A stretch of DNA of 20,898 nt. It comes from Candidatus Bathyarchaeota archaeon (lineage in GTDB: Archaea; Thermoproteota; Bathyarchaeia; Bathyarchaeales; Bathycorpusculaceae). Of the stretch, positions 1-6,734 are shown piece after piece. The notes under the pieces were generated by a model that was not told where the DNA came from, ran no database searches, and worked only from the letters and a program-made list of their open reading frames with translations. A program made the position numbers and the translations under genes. Within the stretch, counting starts at the first letter, position 1. The number at the start of each line of letters is the position of its first letter. Location of the stretch: NCBI GenBank assembly GCA_014859805.1, contig JACUTN010000005.1, forward strand, positions 1 to 20,898, given 5' to 3'.

Positions 1-2001
1 GTTGAACTTGAGAACGGAAAAAGGGCTGAAAGCGTAACTGAGGAAGTTGTTAGGCGTCTGGAAGAAAGATTTGAGAAAAGGGTTCCTTCGGTTGAGGATG
101 CTCAGGACCTCGTTGTAGAAGTTTTAAAGAAAAGGGGGTATGGAAAAGTTGCAGAGGAGTACCAGGTTTACAGGGAGAAGAAGGAGGAGATTCGGAAGTT
201 AAGAGAGAAGCTTGGGATAGAAGAGCCGAAGTTGACTGTTAACGCTTTGGAGGTTTTGAGGAAAAGGTATCTTTTGAGAGATGAACAGGGAAAGATTATA
301 GAGACTCCTGCTCGAACATTTAGGAGAGTTGCAGAAGCCATTGCGAAGGTTGACAAGGAATATGGTGGGAATCCGAAAGAAAGTGAAAAAGTCTTCTACG
401 AAATGATTGTGAGAACCGAATTCCTCCCCAACTCTCCAACCCTTTTTAATGCTGGAACGGCACTAGGTCAATTGTCTGCATGTTTTGTTTTGCCTGTTGA
501 GGATTCTTTAGAGAGCATTTTTGCTGCAGTTAAGAACATGGCTTTGATTGAAAAGAGTGGTGGTGGAGTTGGTTTTGATTTTTCTAGGTTAAGACCGAAG
601 GGTGACATGGTTAAGTCAACTAAAGGCGTGGCTTCTGGTCCTGTGAGTTTTATGGGTGTTTTTGATTCAGCGACAGAAGTGATAAAGGCTGGAGGAAAAA
701 GAAGGGGCGCTATGATGGGAGTTTTGAGGGCTGATCATCCAGACGTAGTTGAGTTTATAACTTGTAAACAGAAGTCGGGGGTTCTGTCGAACTTTAACGT
801 TTCAGTGGCTGTTACTGACAATTTCATGAAAAAGGTTGAGGAAGATGAAGAGTATTGGTTGATTAATCCGAGAAATAGGGAAAAAGTGGGAAGGCTGAAG
901 GCTGAAGATGTTTGGGAATTGATGGCAAAGTCTGCTTGGGAAAGCGGAGACCCCGGAGTCATTTTCATTGATGAAATCAATAGGCGCAATCCGATTGCAG
1001 AAGTTGGGAGAATAGAGTCAACCAACCCCTGCGGTGAGCAGCCGTTGCTTCCTTACGAGTCTTGCAATTTGGGCTCTGTTAATCTTTCGAGGATGGTTGA
1101 AAACGGAAAAGTAAACTGGAATAAACTGAGAGAGACTGTGAGGAATGCTGTTCATTTTCTTGATAATGTTATTGATGCGAATAGGTTTCCTTTGAACGAG
1201 ATAGAGGAGATGACTAGGGCTAATAGGAAGATTGGTTTGGGTGTGATGGGTTTTGCTGACATGCTCATAAAGCTTGGAGTTCCTTATGATTCTGAAGAGG
1301 CTTTGAGGCTTGCTGAGAAGTTGATGAGGTTTGTTTCGGAAGAGGCGAGGCGGAAGTCTGTGGAGCTTGGTGAGGAGAGGGGTTCGTTTCCGAATTTTGA
1401 CCGGAGTGTTTGGAAAGACAAGTACAGTGGTATGAGAAATGCTACGATAACGACGATCGCTCCGACGGGAAGTATAAGCATTATTGCTGGTTGTTCTTCT
1501 GGGATTGAGCCTTTGTTTGCTGTTTCTTTTATGAGGAAGGTTTTGGAGGGTACTAGGCTTTTTGAGATTAATCCGTTGTTCGAGATGATTGCAAAGGAGA
1601 GAGGGTTTTACAGTGCTGGGCTTCTTGAGGAAATAGCTGGAACAGGTTCTGTTCAGGGAATTAGAGGTGTTCCTGAGGATGTTAAGAGGGTTTTTGTCAC
1701 GGCTTTAGATATTAGTCCAGAGTGGCATGTTAGGATGCAAGCTGCTTTTCAGAAATACACGGACAATGCTGTATCAAAAACCGTTAATGTTCCTCATGAG
1801 GCTAGGGTTGAGGATGTGGAGAAAGTGTTTTGGCTTGCTTATAGGCTGAAATGTAAGGGGATAACTGTCTATCGATATGGGAGCAAACCGGAACAGGTTC
1901 TTAACATAGGAGAGATAAAGACTGAAAAGAGAAGATTTGTTTCTGTGGAATCGGAGTATGCGGGTGGCTGTCCAACAAAAACCTGCCCATTCCCCAACTA
2001 A
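1..2001 (+). CDS. nrdJ: Adenosylcobalamin-dependent (class II) ribonucleoside reductase, 5'-truncated
   Basis: The frame is open from base 1, so the N-terminus lies outside the window; 666 residues are visible. Residues ~1-70 are basic and helical and fit the end of an ATP-cone allosteric domain. The rest is the RNR alpha/beta barrel. The redox-active cysteine is in SACFVLPV (C161), a KSGGGVGFDFSRLRP block follows, the thiyl-radical site is NPCGE (C344, with the conserved N and E), the second redox cysteine is in CNLGSVNLS (C355), and a PTGSISIIAGCSSG loop is present. The C-terminus carries a CPTKTC cysteine pair that would re-reduce the active site. The enzyme makes deoxyribonucleotides for DNA synthesis. 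No class I R2 subunit or class III glycyl-radical motif is seen, and the motif set and C-terminal cysteines point to class II. An internal ATG/TTG start near 232 is not credible because the ATP-cone sequence continues upstream of it. Confidence 0.95.
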   Translation, partial: VELENGKRAESVTEEVVRRLEERFEKRVPSVEDAQDLVVEVLKKRGYGKVAEEYQVYREKKEEIRKLREKLGIEEPKLTVNALEVLRKRYLLRDEQGKIIETPARTFRRVAEAIAKVDKEYGGNPKESEKVFYEMIVRTEFLPNSPTLFNAGTALGQLSACFVLPVEDSLESIFAAVKNMALIEKSGGGVGFDFSRLRPKGDMVKSTKGVASGPVSFMGVFDSATEVIKAGGKRRGAMMGVLRADHPDVVEFITCKQKSGVLSNFNVSVAVTDNFMKKVEEDEEYWLINPRNREKVGRLKAEDVWELMAKSAWESGDPGVIFIDEINRRNPIAEVGRIESTNPCGEQPLLPYESCNLGSVNLSRMVENGKVNWNKLRETVRNAVHFLDNVIDANRFPLNEIEEMTRANRKIGLGVMGFADMLIKLGVPYDSEEALRLAEKLMRFVSEEARRKSVELGEERGSFPNFDRSVWKDKYSGMRNATITTIAPTGSISIIAGCSSGIEPLFAVSFMRKVLEGTRLFEINPLFEMIAKERGFYSAGLLEEIAGTGSVQGIRGVPEDVKRVFVTALDISPEWHVRMQAAFQKYTDNAVSKTVNVPHEARVEDVEKVFWLAYRLKCKGITVYRYGSKPEQVLNIGEIKTEKRRFVSVESEYAGGCPTKTCPFPN

Positions 2002-2026
2002 TCCATAAAATAAGCAGAGAAATAAC

Positions 2027-2040
2027 TTCGTTTTTTAACC
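2027..2040 (+). terminator. T-rich terminator after nrdJ
   Basis: A run of six T follows TTCG about 30 nt past the nrdJ stop. Archaeal termination commonly uses T-runs. No strong hairpin precedes it. Confidence 0.35.
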
Positions 2041-2085
2041 TCTACAGCATATTCTACTGATTTTTCGGCATTTGGATTCAATCGG

Positions 2086-2550
2086 TTAATTGTATGTCAC
2101 TGGGGTTTCTTTGAAGAGCCATATTGAAATCCAAATATACATCACAATTAAGAACCAAAAGGCAATGTGCCACATGTTCTTTCGCAGTTTGTACCATACT
2201 GTATCTTTTATCATCTCAATCACGTAGAAATGACCACCTTCCATTTCTAATTCGTCTTCTATTGCTTGTATACGGTCAAAACAAACATCATCAAGTTTCT
2301 TTGAAGTATACTGAAAGAAGTAAGGAATTATAATCAGCGATAATGTGAGAAGAGGTATAAACCCTGCAACTGGCAAACCCCAGATATCACTTGTACCTAA
2401 ACTGATTCTGTTAACAACTGCTAACGATACGAGTAGCAACGAACTGGGAATCATAATAGAATCCAAAAGTAAAGCGTTTGAGCCTCTGCTTTCTACTGCT
2501 TTGTTCAAAGCACGATACTCTTCAATTAAAGCCTCTTTCTCCCCGCTCAT
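2086..2550 (-). CDS. Small membrane protein, unknown function (154 aa)
   Basis: I do not recognise the family. Visible parts: an N-terminal charged helix (residues 1-25), two hydrophobic segments (~28-46 and ~58-80), a cytosolic acidic/helical stretch (~82-122), and a third, Trp-rich hydrophobic segment (~126-146). The layout (short helix, two TMs, soluble helix, TM) resembles several uncharacterised small integral membrane families. The ATG has a GGTGAAG Shine-Dalgarno motif five nt upstream. The ATG also overlaps the stop of a short out-of-frame reading frame (ATGA), which would allow translational coupling. It is the last gene of a four-gene minus-strand array of small AT-rich genes, each preceded by the same ~20-bp element. 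Convergent with nrdJ. Confidence 0.75.
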   Translation of the reverse strand: MSGEKEALIEEYRALNKAVESRGSNALLLDSIMIPSSLLLVSLAVVNRISLGTSDIWGLPVAGFIPLLTLSLIIIPYFFQYTSKKLDDVCFDRIQAIEDELEMEGGHFYVIEMIKDTVWYKLRKNMWHIAFWFLIVMYIWISIWLFKETPVTYN

Positions 2551-2562
2551 TTTCTCTTCACC

Positions 2563-2582
2563 ATTCTGATTAGTTCTTTTTT
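2563..2582 (-). repeat. Array boundary element, copy C
   Basis: Reads ATTCTGATTAGTTCTTTTTT on the plus strand. It is one of four ungapped 20-bp relatives (others at 2942, 3331, 3599) sharing 12 invariant positions, ATTCT-N-AT-NNNN-TCT-N-TT. On the minus strand it reads in codons as a KKELIRM-like peptide whose stop overlaps the next gene's ATG. Confidence 0.6.
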
Positions 2583-2654
2583 AAGCAAGAATTTCAGAGG
2601 CTTTTCTCAGAATAATTGCTCGGAGAGTAGCAGAGGAAAAAAGCAAAATTCAAC

Positions 2655-2912
2655 CTAGTCGGGGGGTTTTGGTGGAGCTATTTCCCCTTCCTCTTGTTTA
2701 GCTCTCCAAAGAAATGCTAAACCTATAACTAGTAAGACAATTCCCACAAGTATTAGACTTCCAGAATATTGTGCATACGGGTAAACCGCATAAGAAAAAA
2801 GCAAGCCTTGACGGATTTCGTAATAAGTAGAAGCGAATAATCCACCCATTAAAAATATTGCACCTAATACAGCTCCAATGTAACCGATTAGTTGATAATC
2901 TGTCTTCTTCAA
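2655..2912 (-). CDS. Small two-TM membrane protein, unknown function (85 aa)
   Basis: No family recognised. Two predicted membrane segments (residues ~9-29 and ~50-69) flank a short Tyr-rich loop. A charged, proline-rich C-terminal tail ends in PPKPPD. The start is TTG, preceded by AAGGAG with a six-nt spacer, a good archaeal Shine-Dalgarno site. Second-last gene of the four-gene minus-strand array; 104 nt separate it from the next gene, with a copy of the boundary element in that gap. Codon use is AT-rich like its array neighbours. The ribosome-binding site and the clean two-TM pattern support a real gene; the function is unknown. Confidence 0.65.
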   Translation of the reverse strand: MKKTDYQLIGYIGAVLGAIFLMGGLFASTYYEIRQGLLFSYAVYPYAQYSGSLILVGIVLLVIGLAFLWRAKQEEGEIAPPKPPD

Positions 2913-2941
2913 ATTTGTCTCCTTTTTGGGTTTAGCTTCTG

Positions 2942-2961
2942 ATTCTAATTAATTCTTTTGG
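2942..2961 (-). repeat. Array boundary element, copy A
   Basis: Reads ATTCTAATTAATTCTTTTGG on the plus strand. It lies 30 nt before the start of the 85-aa gene. Similarity to the copy at 3599 extends rightwards through GGTT-NN-GCTATAACT to about 2974, giving about 31 matches over 41 nt. Confidence 0.65.
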
Positions 2962-3005
2962 TTGTGCTATAACTTTTCGGTATTTCTTCTTATTATCCTT
3001 CTCTT

Positions 3006-3308
3006 TTATTCTTCATTATCTTCAGCATGTTCTAGAATCCACCCTATTGCACTAGCAAAATCCTTTATTCGATTCCATTGCTGTTGTTCTCTCCGAGCCA
3101 AAAACCTTTGTCTTTGTATATCCTCACTCGTTCTAGATTGCTTTCCAAACAGTTCTAATTCTTCCCTTAGAATATTAATCAAATTTGCCATTGATTTAGA
3201 AAATTCTCGTTCTTGTTTGAGTCTTCTTCTCATATCAATATAGGTTAGAATAACTGCAACAATAGAAACAGAGAGAGCGACAACAAAGGGCAAATCGAAA
3301 TTCGACAA
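3006..3308 (-). CDS. Membrane-anchored coiled-coil protein, unknown function (100 aa)
   Basis: One N-terminal membrane segment (residues ~6-25) is followed by a basic stop-transfer stretch (DMRRRLKQER) and a long charged helix (~27-80) rich in E, R, K and Q, compatible with a coiled coil. The C-terminus is acidic (AEDNEE). This topology suggests a membrane-tethered cytosolic helix; no enzymatic motif is visible. The start is TTG, with AAGGAA upstream as a weak Shine-Dalgarno. Member of the minus-strand array of small genes, with boundary elements on both sides. Small and without recognised homology, so the call rests on topology, the start region and position in the array. Confidence 0.65.
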   Translation of the reverse strand: MSNFDLPFVVALSVSIVAVILTYIDMRRRLKQEREFSKSMANLINILREELELFGKQSRTSEDIQRQRFLARREQQQWNRIKDFASAIGWILEHAEDNEE

Positions 3309-3330
3309 GGTTTAATTCCTTACCTTTATA

Positions 3331-3350
3331 ATTCTTATCGATTCTCTTAC
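3331..3350 (-). repeat. Array boundary element, copy D
   Basis: Reads ATTCTTATCGATTCTCTTAC on the plus strand. It is the most divergent of the four copies but keeps all 12 invariant positions. Located between the zinc-ribbon gene's stop and the start of the coiled-coil gene. Confidence 0.55.
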
Positions 3351-3360
3351 TGCAAGGTTA

Positions 3361-3378
3361 TTTATTCCCTCTTTTCTT
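3361..3378. repeat. 18-bp direct repeat, copy 1
   Basis: TTTATTCCCTCTTTTCTT, identical to 3577-3594. This copy covers the last codons and stop of the zinc-ribbon gene. Confidence 0.8.
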
Positions 3379-3574
3379 GTTCCATTTTTGGGGAGAACCA
3401 CTGAAGACTGGTGGCTCTTCCTGTTTTCTCATCAATTGCATCTAGGGTATGTGGTTCTCCACAATGAATGCATTCAGCCAAAATTTTAGAGTTCACGGTT
3501 CTTGTGAGCCTAAATTCATTTTTTCCACAATTCACGCATTTAGTTTCTGCTTCGGTTATTTTTTCTCGATTCAT
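3362..3574 (-). CDS. Zinc-ribbon protein (70 aa)
   Basis: A two-knuckle zinc ribbon: C13-x2-C16 (KCVNCG) and C35-x2-C38 (ECIHCG), separated by a beta-hairpin-like stretch, then a short C-terminal extension. This is a typical archaeal small zinc ribbon, likely nucleic-acid or protein binding; no partner can be named. The ATG has GAGGGAA upstream as Shine-Dalgarno and overlaps, as ATGA, the stop of a short out-of-frame reading frame running from the amidohydrolase end. The gene is bracketed by an exact 18-bp direct repeat: one copy covers its last codons and stop, the other its leader. It is the first gene of the small-gene array. Confidence 0.75.
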   Translation of the reverse strand: MNREKITEAETKCVNCGKNEFRLTRTVNSKILAECIHCGEPHTLDAIDEKTGRATSLQWFSPKMEQEKRE

Positions 3575-3576
3575 GG

Positions 3577-3594
3577 TTTATTCCCTCTTTTCTT
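3577..3594. repeat. 18-bp direct repeat, copy 2
   Basis: TTTATTCCCTCTTTTCTT, identical to 3361-3378, 216 bp apart. This copy forms the leader and Shine-Dalgarno of the zinc-ribbon gene (AAGAGGGAATAAA on the minus strand). Confidence 0.8.
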
Positions 3595-3598
3595 TATC

Positions 3599-3618
3599 AT
3601 TCTTATGAACTCTTTTGG
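3599..3618 (-). repeat. Array boundary element, copy B
   Basis: Reads ATTCTTATGAACTCTTTTGG on the plus strand, followed by GGTT-NN-GCTATAACT as in copy A. Located between the amidohydrolase stop and the zinc-ribbon start. On the minus strand it lies in an open frame ending in EPKEFIRMIKKRGNKP. Confidence 0.65.
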
Positions 3619-3661
3619 TTCAGCTATAACTATTTGGATTCCAACGAAACGAGGCTCATGC

Positions 3662-4954
3662 TTATGTATCTCGGTTTGCTTCGATTTTTCCTTCTTTCAT
3701 AACCATCTTTACTTTATTTTTATCCTGCAAAACTTTGATGTCTTTAAGCGGATCACCGTCAACTATTATTACATCAGCAAGTTTTCCCTTCTCTATCGTG
3801 CCTATTTCATTTTCCAGTCCACACGCTTTTGCACCATTCCGTGTAGCCGCAACAATCGCATCCATAGGTCTAAACCCGCAGTGCTTAACCAGCAACTCCA
3901 ACTCCATAGCATTATCCCCATGCTTCAACAACGGAGAACCACAAAAATCAGTAGCACTCGCAATAGTCAAACCAGCCCTATAAAGCCTAGCAATATTCTT
4001 TATCATAATCTCCCAAACTTCCTTTCCCTTAGCCACAGCCCACGGCTGATAACCAGCCTCTACTCCTCCAGTCACTATCCGCCAGTTAATAGAAAGCGTC
4101 GGAACAAAAACCACATCTCCTCTCTTCTTAGCCATCCTTATCACTTCATCATCCGGATAAAAAGCATGATCAATCGTTTTAACACCAGCTTTAATACAGT
4201 TTTTCATAGCTTCTGTCCCTTGACAATGAGCAGTAACAAATTTATCAACATGCCTAGCCTCTTTAACAATAGCCTTCAACTCTTCCAACGTAAATTGGGT
4301 GTGCTCAGGTCTGTCAATCATAGACATTACTCCCCCGCTTGCCATGACTTTTATGAAGTCAGCACCTTGTCTCAACGCGTAACGAGCAGCCTTGATACAT
4401 TCTGGCACTCCATCGCACAACAATGACATAACAAGAAACTTCTTTCTTTTCGAAACACGAGCATCCACCCACTCCACTGGAAGAAAATGCACATCCCCAT
4501 GACCAGCCGTCTGACTCAACACATAACCTGCAGAAAGTATCCTTGGCCCACGCATCGTTCCTTCGGCAATAGCCCTCTTCAAATAAATACCATAACCTCC
4601 ACAATCCTTCACAGTCGTAAAACCAGCCTCCAAAAGGTCAACAGCATCATAAACACTCTTTATCAAACCCAATTCTGGAGGTCTAACCAACTCCTCCTCC
4701 AAAATACGGTCAGTCTTCAACCCAATCAAGTGCAAATGCGAATCAATCAGTCCCGGCATAACAGTCTTCCCAGAAGCATCAATCTCAGTTTTCTTAGCTT
4801 TCCGGGGAATTTTCACTTCGCCCTCTTTACCGACAGCCTTAATCCTCCTTCCTTCTACGACAACAACAGAGTTTCTCTTAGGCTTTGCACCCGTGCCATC
4901 AATCAAATTCCCACCTTTAATAACGATTATCTTCCGCTTTCCTTTCTCACTCAT
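3662..4954 (-). CDS. Metal-dependent amidohydrolase, imidazolonepropionase/prolidase-like
   Basis: A 430-residue TIM-barrel amidohydrolase of normal length. An N-terminal beta-sandwich strand (IIVIKGGNLIDGTG) leads to the metal-binding HxH at H73/H75 in PGLIDSHLHL. The other ligands are the carboxylated lysine K202 (DFIKVMASGGV), H243 (TAHCQG), H263 (IDHAFYPD) and the catalytic D336 (SATDF). The C-terminus closes the sandwich with GTIEKGKLADVIIVDGDPL. The family hydrolyses amide or C-N bonds in cyclic amides or Xaa-Pro dipeptides; the substrate cannot be read from sequence. The ATG has GGTGGG upstream, six nt before the start. Divergent from the methyltransferase gene with a 71-nt shared promoter region. 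The final ~35 nt overlap an out-of-frame reading frame that runs to the next gene's ATG. Confidence 0.92.
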   Translation of the reverse strand: MSEKGKRKIIVIKGGNLIDGTGAKPKRNSVVVVEGRRIKAVGKEGEVKIPRKAKKTEIDASGKTVMPGLIDSHLHLIGLKTDRILEEELVRPPELGLIKSVYDAVDLLEAGFTTVKDCGGYGIYLKRAIAEGTMRGPRILSAGYVLSQTAGHGDVHFLPVEWVDARVSKRKKFLVMSLLCDGVPECIKAARYALRQGADFIKVMASGGVMSMIDRPEHTQFTLEELKAIVKEARHVDKFVTAHCQGTEAMKNCIKAGVKTIDHAFYPDDEVIRMAKKRGDVVFVPTLSINWRIVTGGVEAGYQPWAVAKGKEVWEIMIKNIARLYRAGLTIASATDFCGSPLLKHGDNAMELELLVKHCGFRPMDAIVAATRNGAKACGLENEIGTIEKGKLADVIIVDGDPLKDIKVLQDKNKVKMVMKEGKIEANRDT

Positions 4955-4980
4955 AAAATTCCCACCAAAGTTTAGAATAA

Positions 4981-5010
4981 GCCGTTATAAGCGGTAGATA
5001 TTTATGCTTT
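4981..5010. promoter_or_regulatory. Divergent promoter region (amidohydrolase / ICMT-like)
   Basis: On the plus strand ATATTTATG at 4998-5006 sits about 24 nt before the ATG at 5026, so that transcript would be nearly leaderless. The same AT block read on the minus strand (GCATAAATATC), and TTATAAC at 4984-4990, could serve the amidohydrolase. Assignment by spacing only. Confidence 0.45.
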
Positions 5011-5025
5011 TACCAAAGAAAAAAG

Positions 5026-5517
5026 ATGAGAACCAGAATGAAATCAAACATAAGAAATGATGCGGATGCTGAACTACCACACGCACATCTACTCCAAGTC
5101 ATATACCTCATACTATTTTCGACAGTATGGTTTCTAGATTCTTTCATCTTCAGTTTTTCAACCTTCCTAGCAAGCCTCATCCCCTTAGCAATCCGTGTAA
5201 TACTCGCCCTTAGTGTGCTGGCACTAGGTTTCAGCATGACCTCATTGGGGCACTGGCTCTTGTTCAACAAGAAACTGCCAGGCCTATTGACCACTGGAAT
5301 CTTCGCTCATGTCAGACACCCCATGTACCTAGGATACATTCTAGCATATCTCGGGTGCATCGTCGGAACAATGTCTCTTTTAAGCATCATACCATGGTTG
5401 CTCATAACCCATCTCTACGCTAAAATGGCTAATTACGAAGAGCAAAAACTCGAACAGAAATTCGGCGAAGAATACGTTGAATACACAAGAAAAGTGCCGA
5501 AATGGATACCAAGATAA
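5026..5517 (+). CDS. Isoprenylcysteine carboxyl methyltransferase (ICMT)-family membrane protein
   Basis: 163 residues with four hydrophobic segments (~22-44, 48-72, 100-115, 117-132). The family signature is clear: GIFAHVRHPMYLGYI (residues 91-105), the SAM-binding region of ICMT/PEMT-like enzymes, then the C-terminal EEQKLEQKFGEEYVEY (138-153) and a short basic tail with KVPKWIPR. The family methylates isoprenylcysteine carboxylates, phospholipids or other membrane-embedded substrates using SAM. In Archaea the substrate is generally unknown, and no prenylated protein is suggested here. The ATG at 5026 follows a TATA-like box by about 24 nt, so translation is probably leaderless; an ATG at 5038 is an alternative. 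The following convergent intergenic stretch holds an interrupted inverted repeat and an A9 tract. Confidence 0.88.
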   Translation: MRTRMKSNIRNDADAELPHAHLLQVIYLILFSTVWFLDSFIFSFSTFLASLIPLAIRVILALSVLALGFSMTSLGHWLLFNKKLPGLLTTGIFAHVRHPMYLGYILAYLGCIVGTMSLLSIIPWLLITHLYAKMANYEEQKLEQKFGEEYVEYTRKVPKWIPR

Positions 5518-5550
5518 CCATCACTCACAATCGATGCTCACGTACATCAA

Positions 5551-5617
5551 CCTCTAGTCACAAAAAAAAAGAACATGATTGGCTCCAACTAGCTGTGACA
5601 CACAAAAATCATAGAGG
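5551..5617. terminator. Inverted repeat and A9/T9 tract between convergent genes
   Basis: Left arm CCTCTA-GTCACA (5551-5562) pairs with TGTGAC (5594-5599) and TAGAGG (5612-5617); the right arm is split by 12 nt. Nine A at 5562-5570 read as T9 on the minus strand, downstream of the 183-aa gene at 5670. Probable bidirectional termination region. Confidence 0.4.
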
Positions 5618-5669
5618 GGCACTCAATTTACGCTCGTGAAAACGCATAACTTCACCTCGCACTAGCATT

Positions 5670-6221
5670 CTATCCTGCTGTAACCCATATCAAGAGATTT
5701 ATGAAGCCAACCTCCATTACGGCAGCAATAAAGAATATGCCATAAATGTAAGCTAAGCCCCTCATGGACATCGATCTGCTGAACGTCTTCTCAATTGTCA
5801 AGTAAATGCCGTAGCCCTCAACTATTCCGATCGGCGCACTTATCAGCAGAACTAGAGGCAACACTTCAACGTTTATTCCACCAAGAAGGCTGCTTCCGCG
5901 CAGAATGCTAAGAAAAACAATCATAATTGTGAAGACCAACGCGAAAGTTCGCGGATGATCAAGCACAACATGCGAATACTTCTCCCTCTTAAAGAAACCC
6001 GAAATCACCAAATTAACGTAGAAAGTCATACCTAATAAAATGAGAGAGACTACAAGAATGTTATGTATGAAAAGCATGCCAACAGCCAAAAACTGATTTG
6101 AAAAAATTCCACTTAGAGTACTGAAGAAAACTGTGTTTTCAACAGAAGAAAGAACCAGCAAAACTAGAAAAGCTAAGCCCAAAAGCACAGTACGTTTTCT
6201 TCCGTTAGACAATATCGACAT
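5670..6221 (-). CDS. Five-TM membrane protein, possibly SpoIIM/DUF95-like
   Basis: 183 residues, with predicted membrane segments near 11-27, 46-70, 92-108, 118-142 and 155-180. FIHNILVVSLILLG (51-64) and SAPIGIVEGYGIYLTI (128-143) resemble the N-rich helix and the P-H-G-x-x-E helix of stage II sporulation protein M-like (DUF95) proteins, with the His replaced by Ile. That assignment is a weak inference. It starts 2 nt after the stop of the upstream membrane gene on the same strand, so the two are almost certainly cotranscribed and translationally coupled. A T9 tract lies about 100 nt past its stop. No catalytic motif is seen. Confidence 0.7.
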   Translation of the reverse strand: MSILSNGRKRTVLLGLAFLVLLVLSSVENTVFFSTLSGIFSNQFLAVGMLFIHNILVVSLILLGMTFYVNLVISGFFKREKYSHVVLDHPRTFALVFTIMIVFLSILRGSSLLGGINVEVLPLVLLISAPIGIVEGYGIYLTIEKTFSRSMSMRGLAYIYGIFFIAAVMEVGFINLLIWVTAG

Positions 6222-6223
6222 CT

Positions 6224-6673
6224 CTATAGAATTAGCTCAAATATCACGTATAAAATTCCAAACAATAAAGCCAGAAGAACAGTGACAGCCAAGAAAATAA
6301 TTATTGCCAATATGCCAACTGCTGTTGCTCCAAGCCAGCCAGTTTCATAAAGACGCTTAACTAAAAGCAACCAAACAACAATAGAGAGAACCAAAGCCAC
6401 CCAATGATACGAAATAAACATGAAAAACAGCGTTGACAAAATAGTGCCCAGGAAAGAAATTATGAAGGCATCTGTTAAAAGAGCCCGTTTCCTACCCACA
6501 ACAACTAGTCCAGCAAGATAAAGAACCACAGCCAAGACAAAAAGACTCACAAAGAAAACAGCCAAGGAAAAAACTAGGCGAAGTCCTTTAGGAATCATCT
6601 CCCACCATGATTCTCTAGCACCCACACTCAAGATTGTAAGAAACATAAGCCGAACCAGACTCGACAGCATCAT
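6224..6673 (-). CDS. Multi-pass membrane protein, unknown function (149 aa)
   Basis: Very hydrophobic, with about five predicted membrane helices (~5-17, 31-59, 67-88, 92-106, 114-147). A short amphipathic stretch with ESWWEMIPKG follows the first segment, and a basic loop (GRKRALLTDAF) follows the second. No family recognised; the general look is of a Yip1/RDD-type small integral membrane protein, without a diagnostic motif. Two adjacent ATG codons (6673 and 6670) could both start it. No strong Shine-Dalgarno is visible. First gene of a two-gene unit with the 183-aa protein. Confidence 0.7.
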   Translation of the reverse strand: MMLSSLVRLMFLTILSVGARESWWEMIPKGLRLVFSLAVFFVSLFVLAVVLYLAGLVVVGRKRALLTDAFIISFLGTILSTLFFMFISYHWVALVLSIVVWLLLVKRLYETGWLGATAVGILAIIIFLAVTVLLALLFGILYVIFELIL

Positions 6674-6734
6674 TCAAACCACTTAACGGTTAGCCTATCC
6701 ACTTAGGCACAATAAAAATTTTATGAACAAGAGC

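Noticed and set aside
232..2001. Internal start for nrdJ
   Set aside because: The frame is open to base 1 and the upstream residues look like an ATP-cone end, so the gene is truncated by the window.
2942..2974. The boundary element as a simple TATA promoter
   Set aside because: Distance to the start codon varies from ~12 to ~35 nt, and in copy C the ribosome-binding site begins too close for a TATA-TSS spacing of ~25 nt.
2563..3618. Integron attC sites or a CRISPR array
   Set aside because: I see no GTTRRRY/RYYYAAC arm pairs, no integrase and no regular spacer lengths. The repeats are degenerate and lie next to genes of unequal length.
3449..4975. Long plus-strand frames (325 and 162 codons) opposite the amidohydrolase
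   Set aside because: Low-complexity translations rich in S, H, N and L, antisense to a gene with complete catalytic motifs. No ribosome-binding site.
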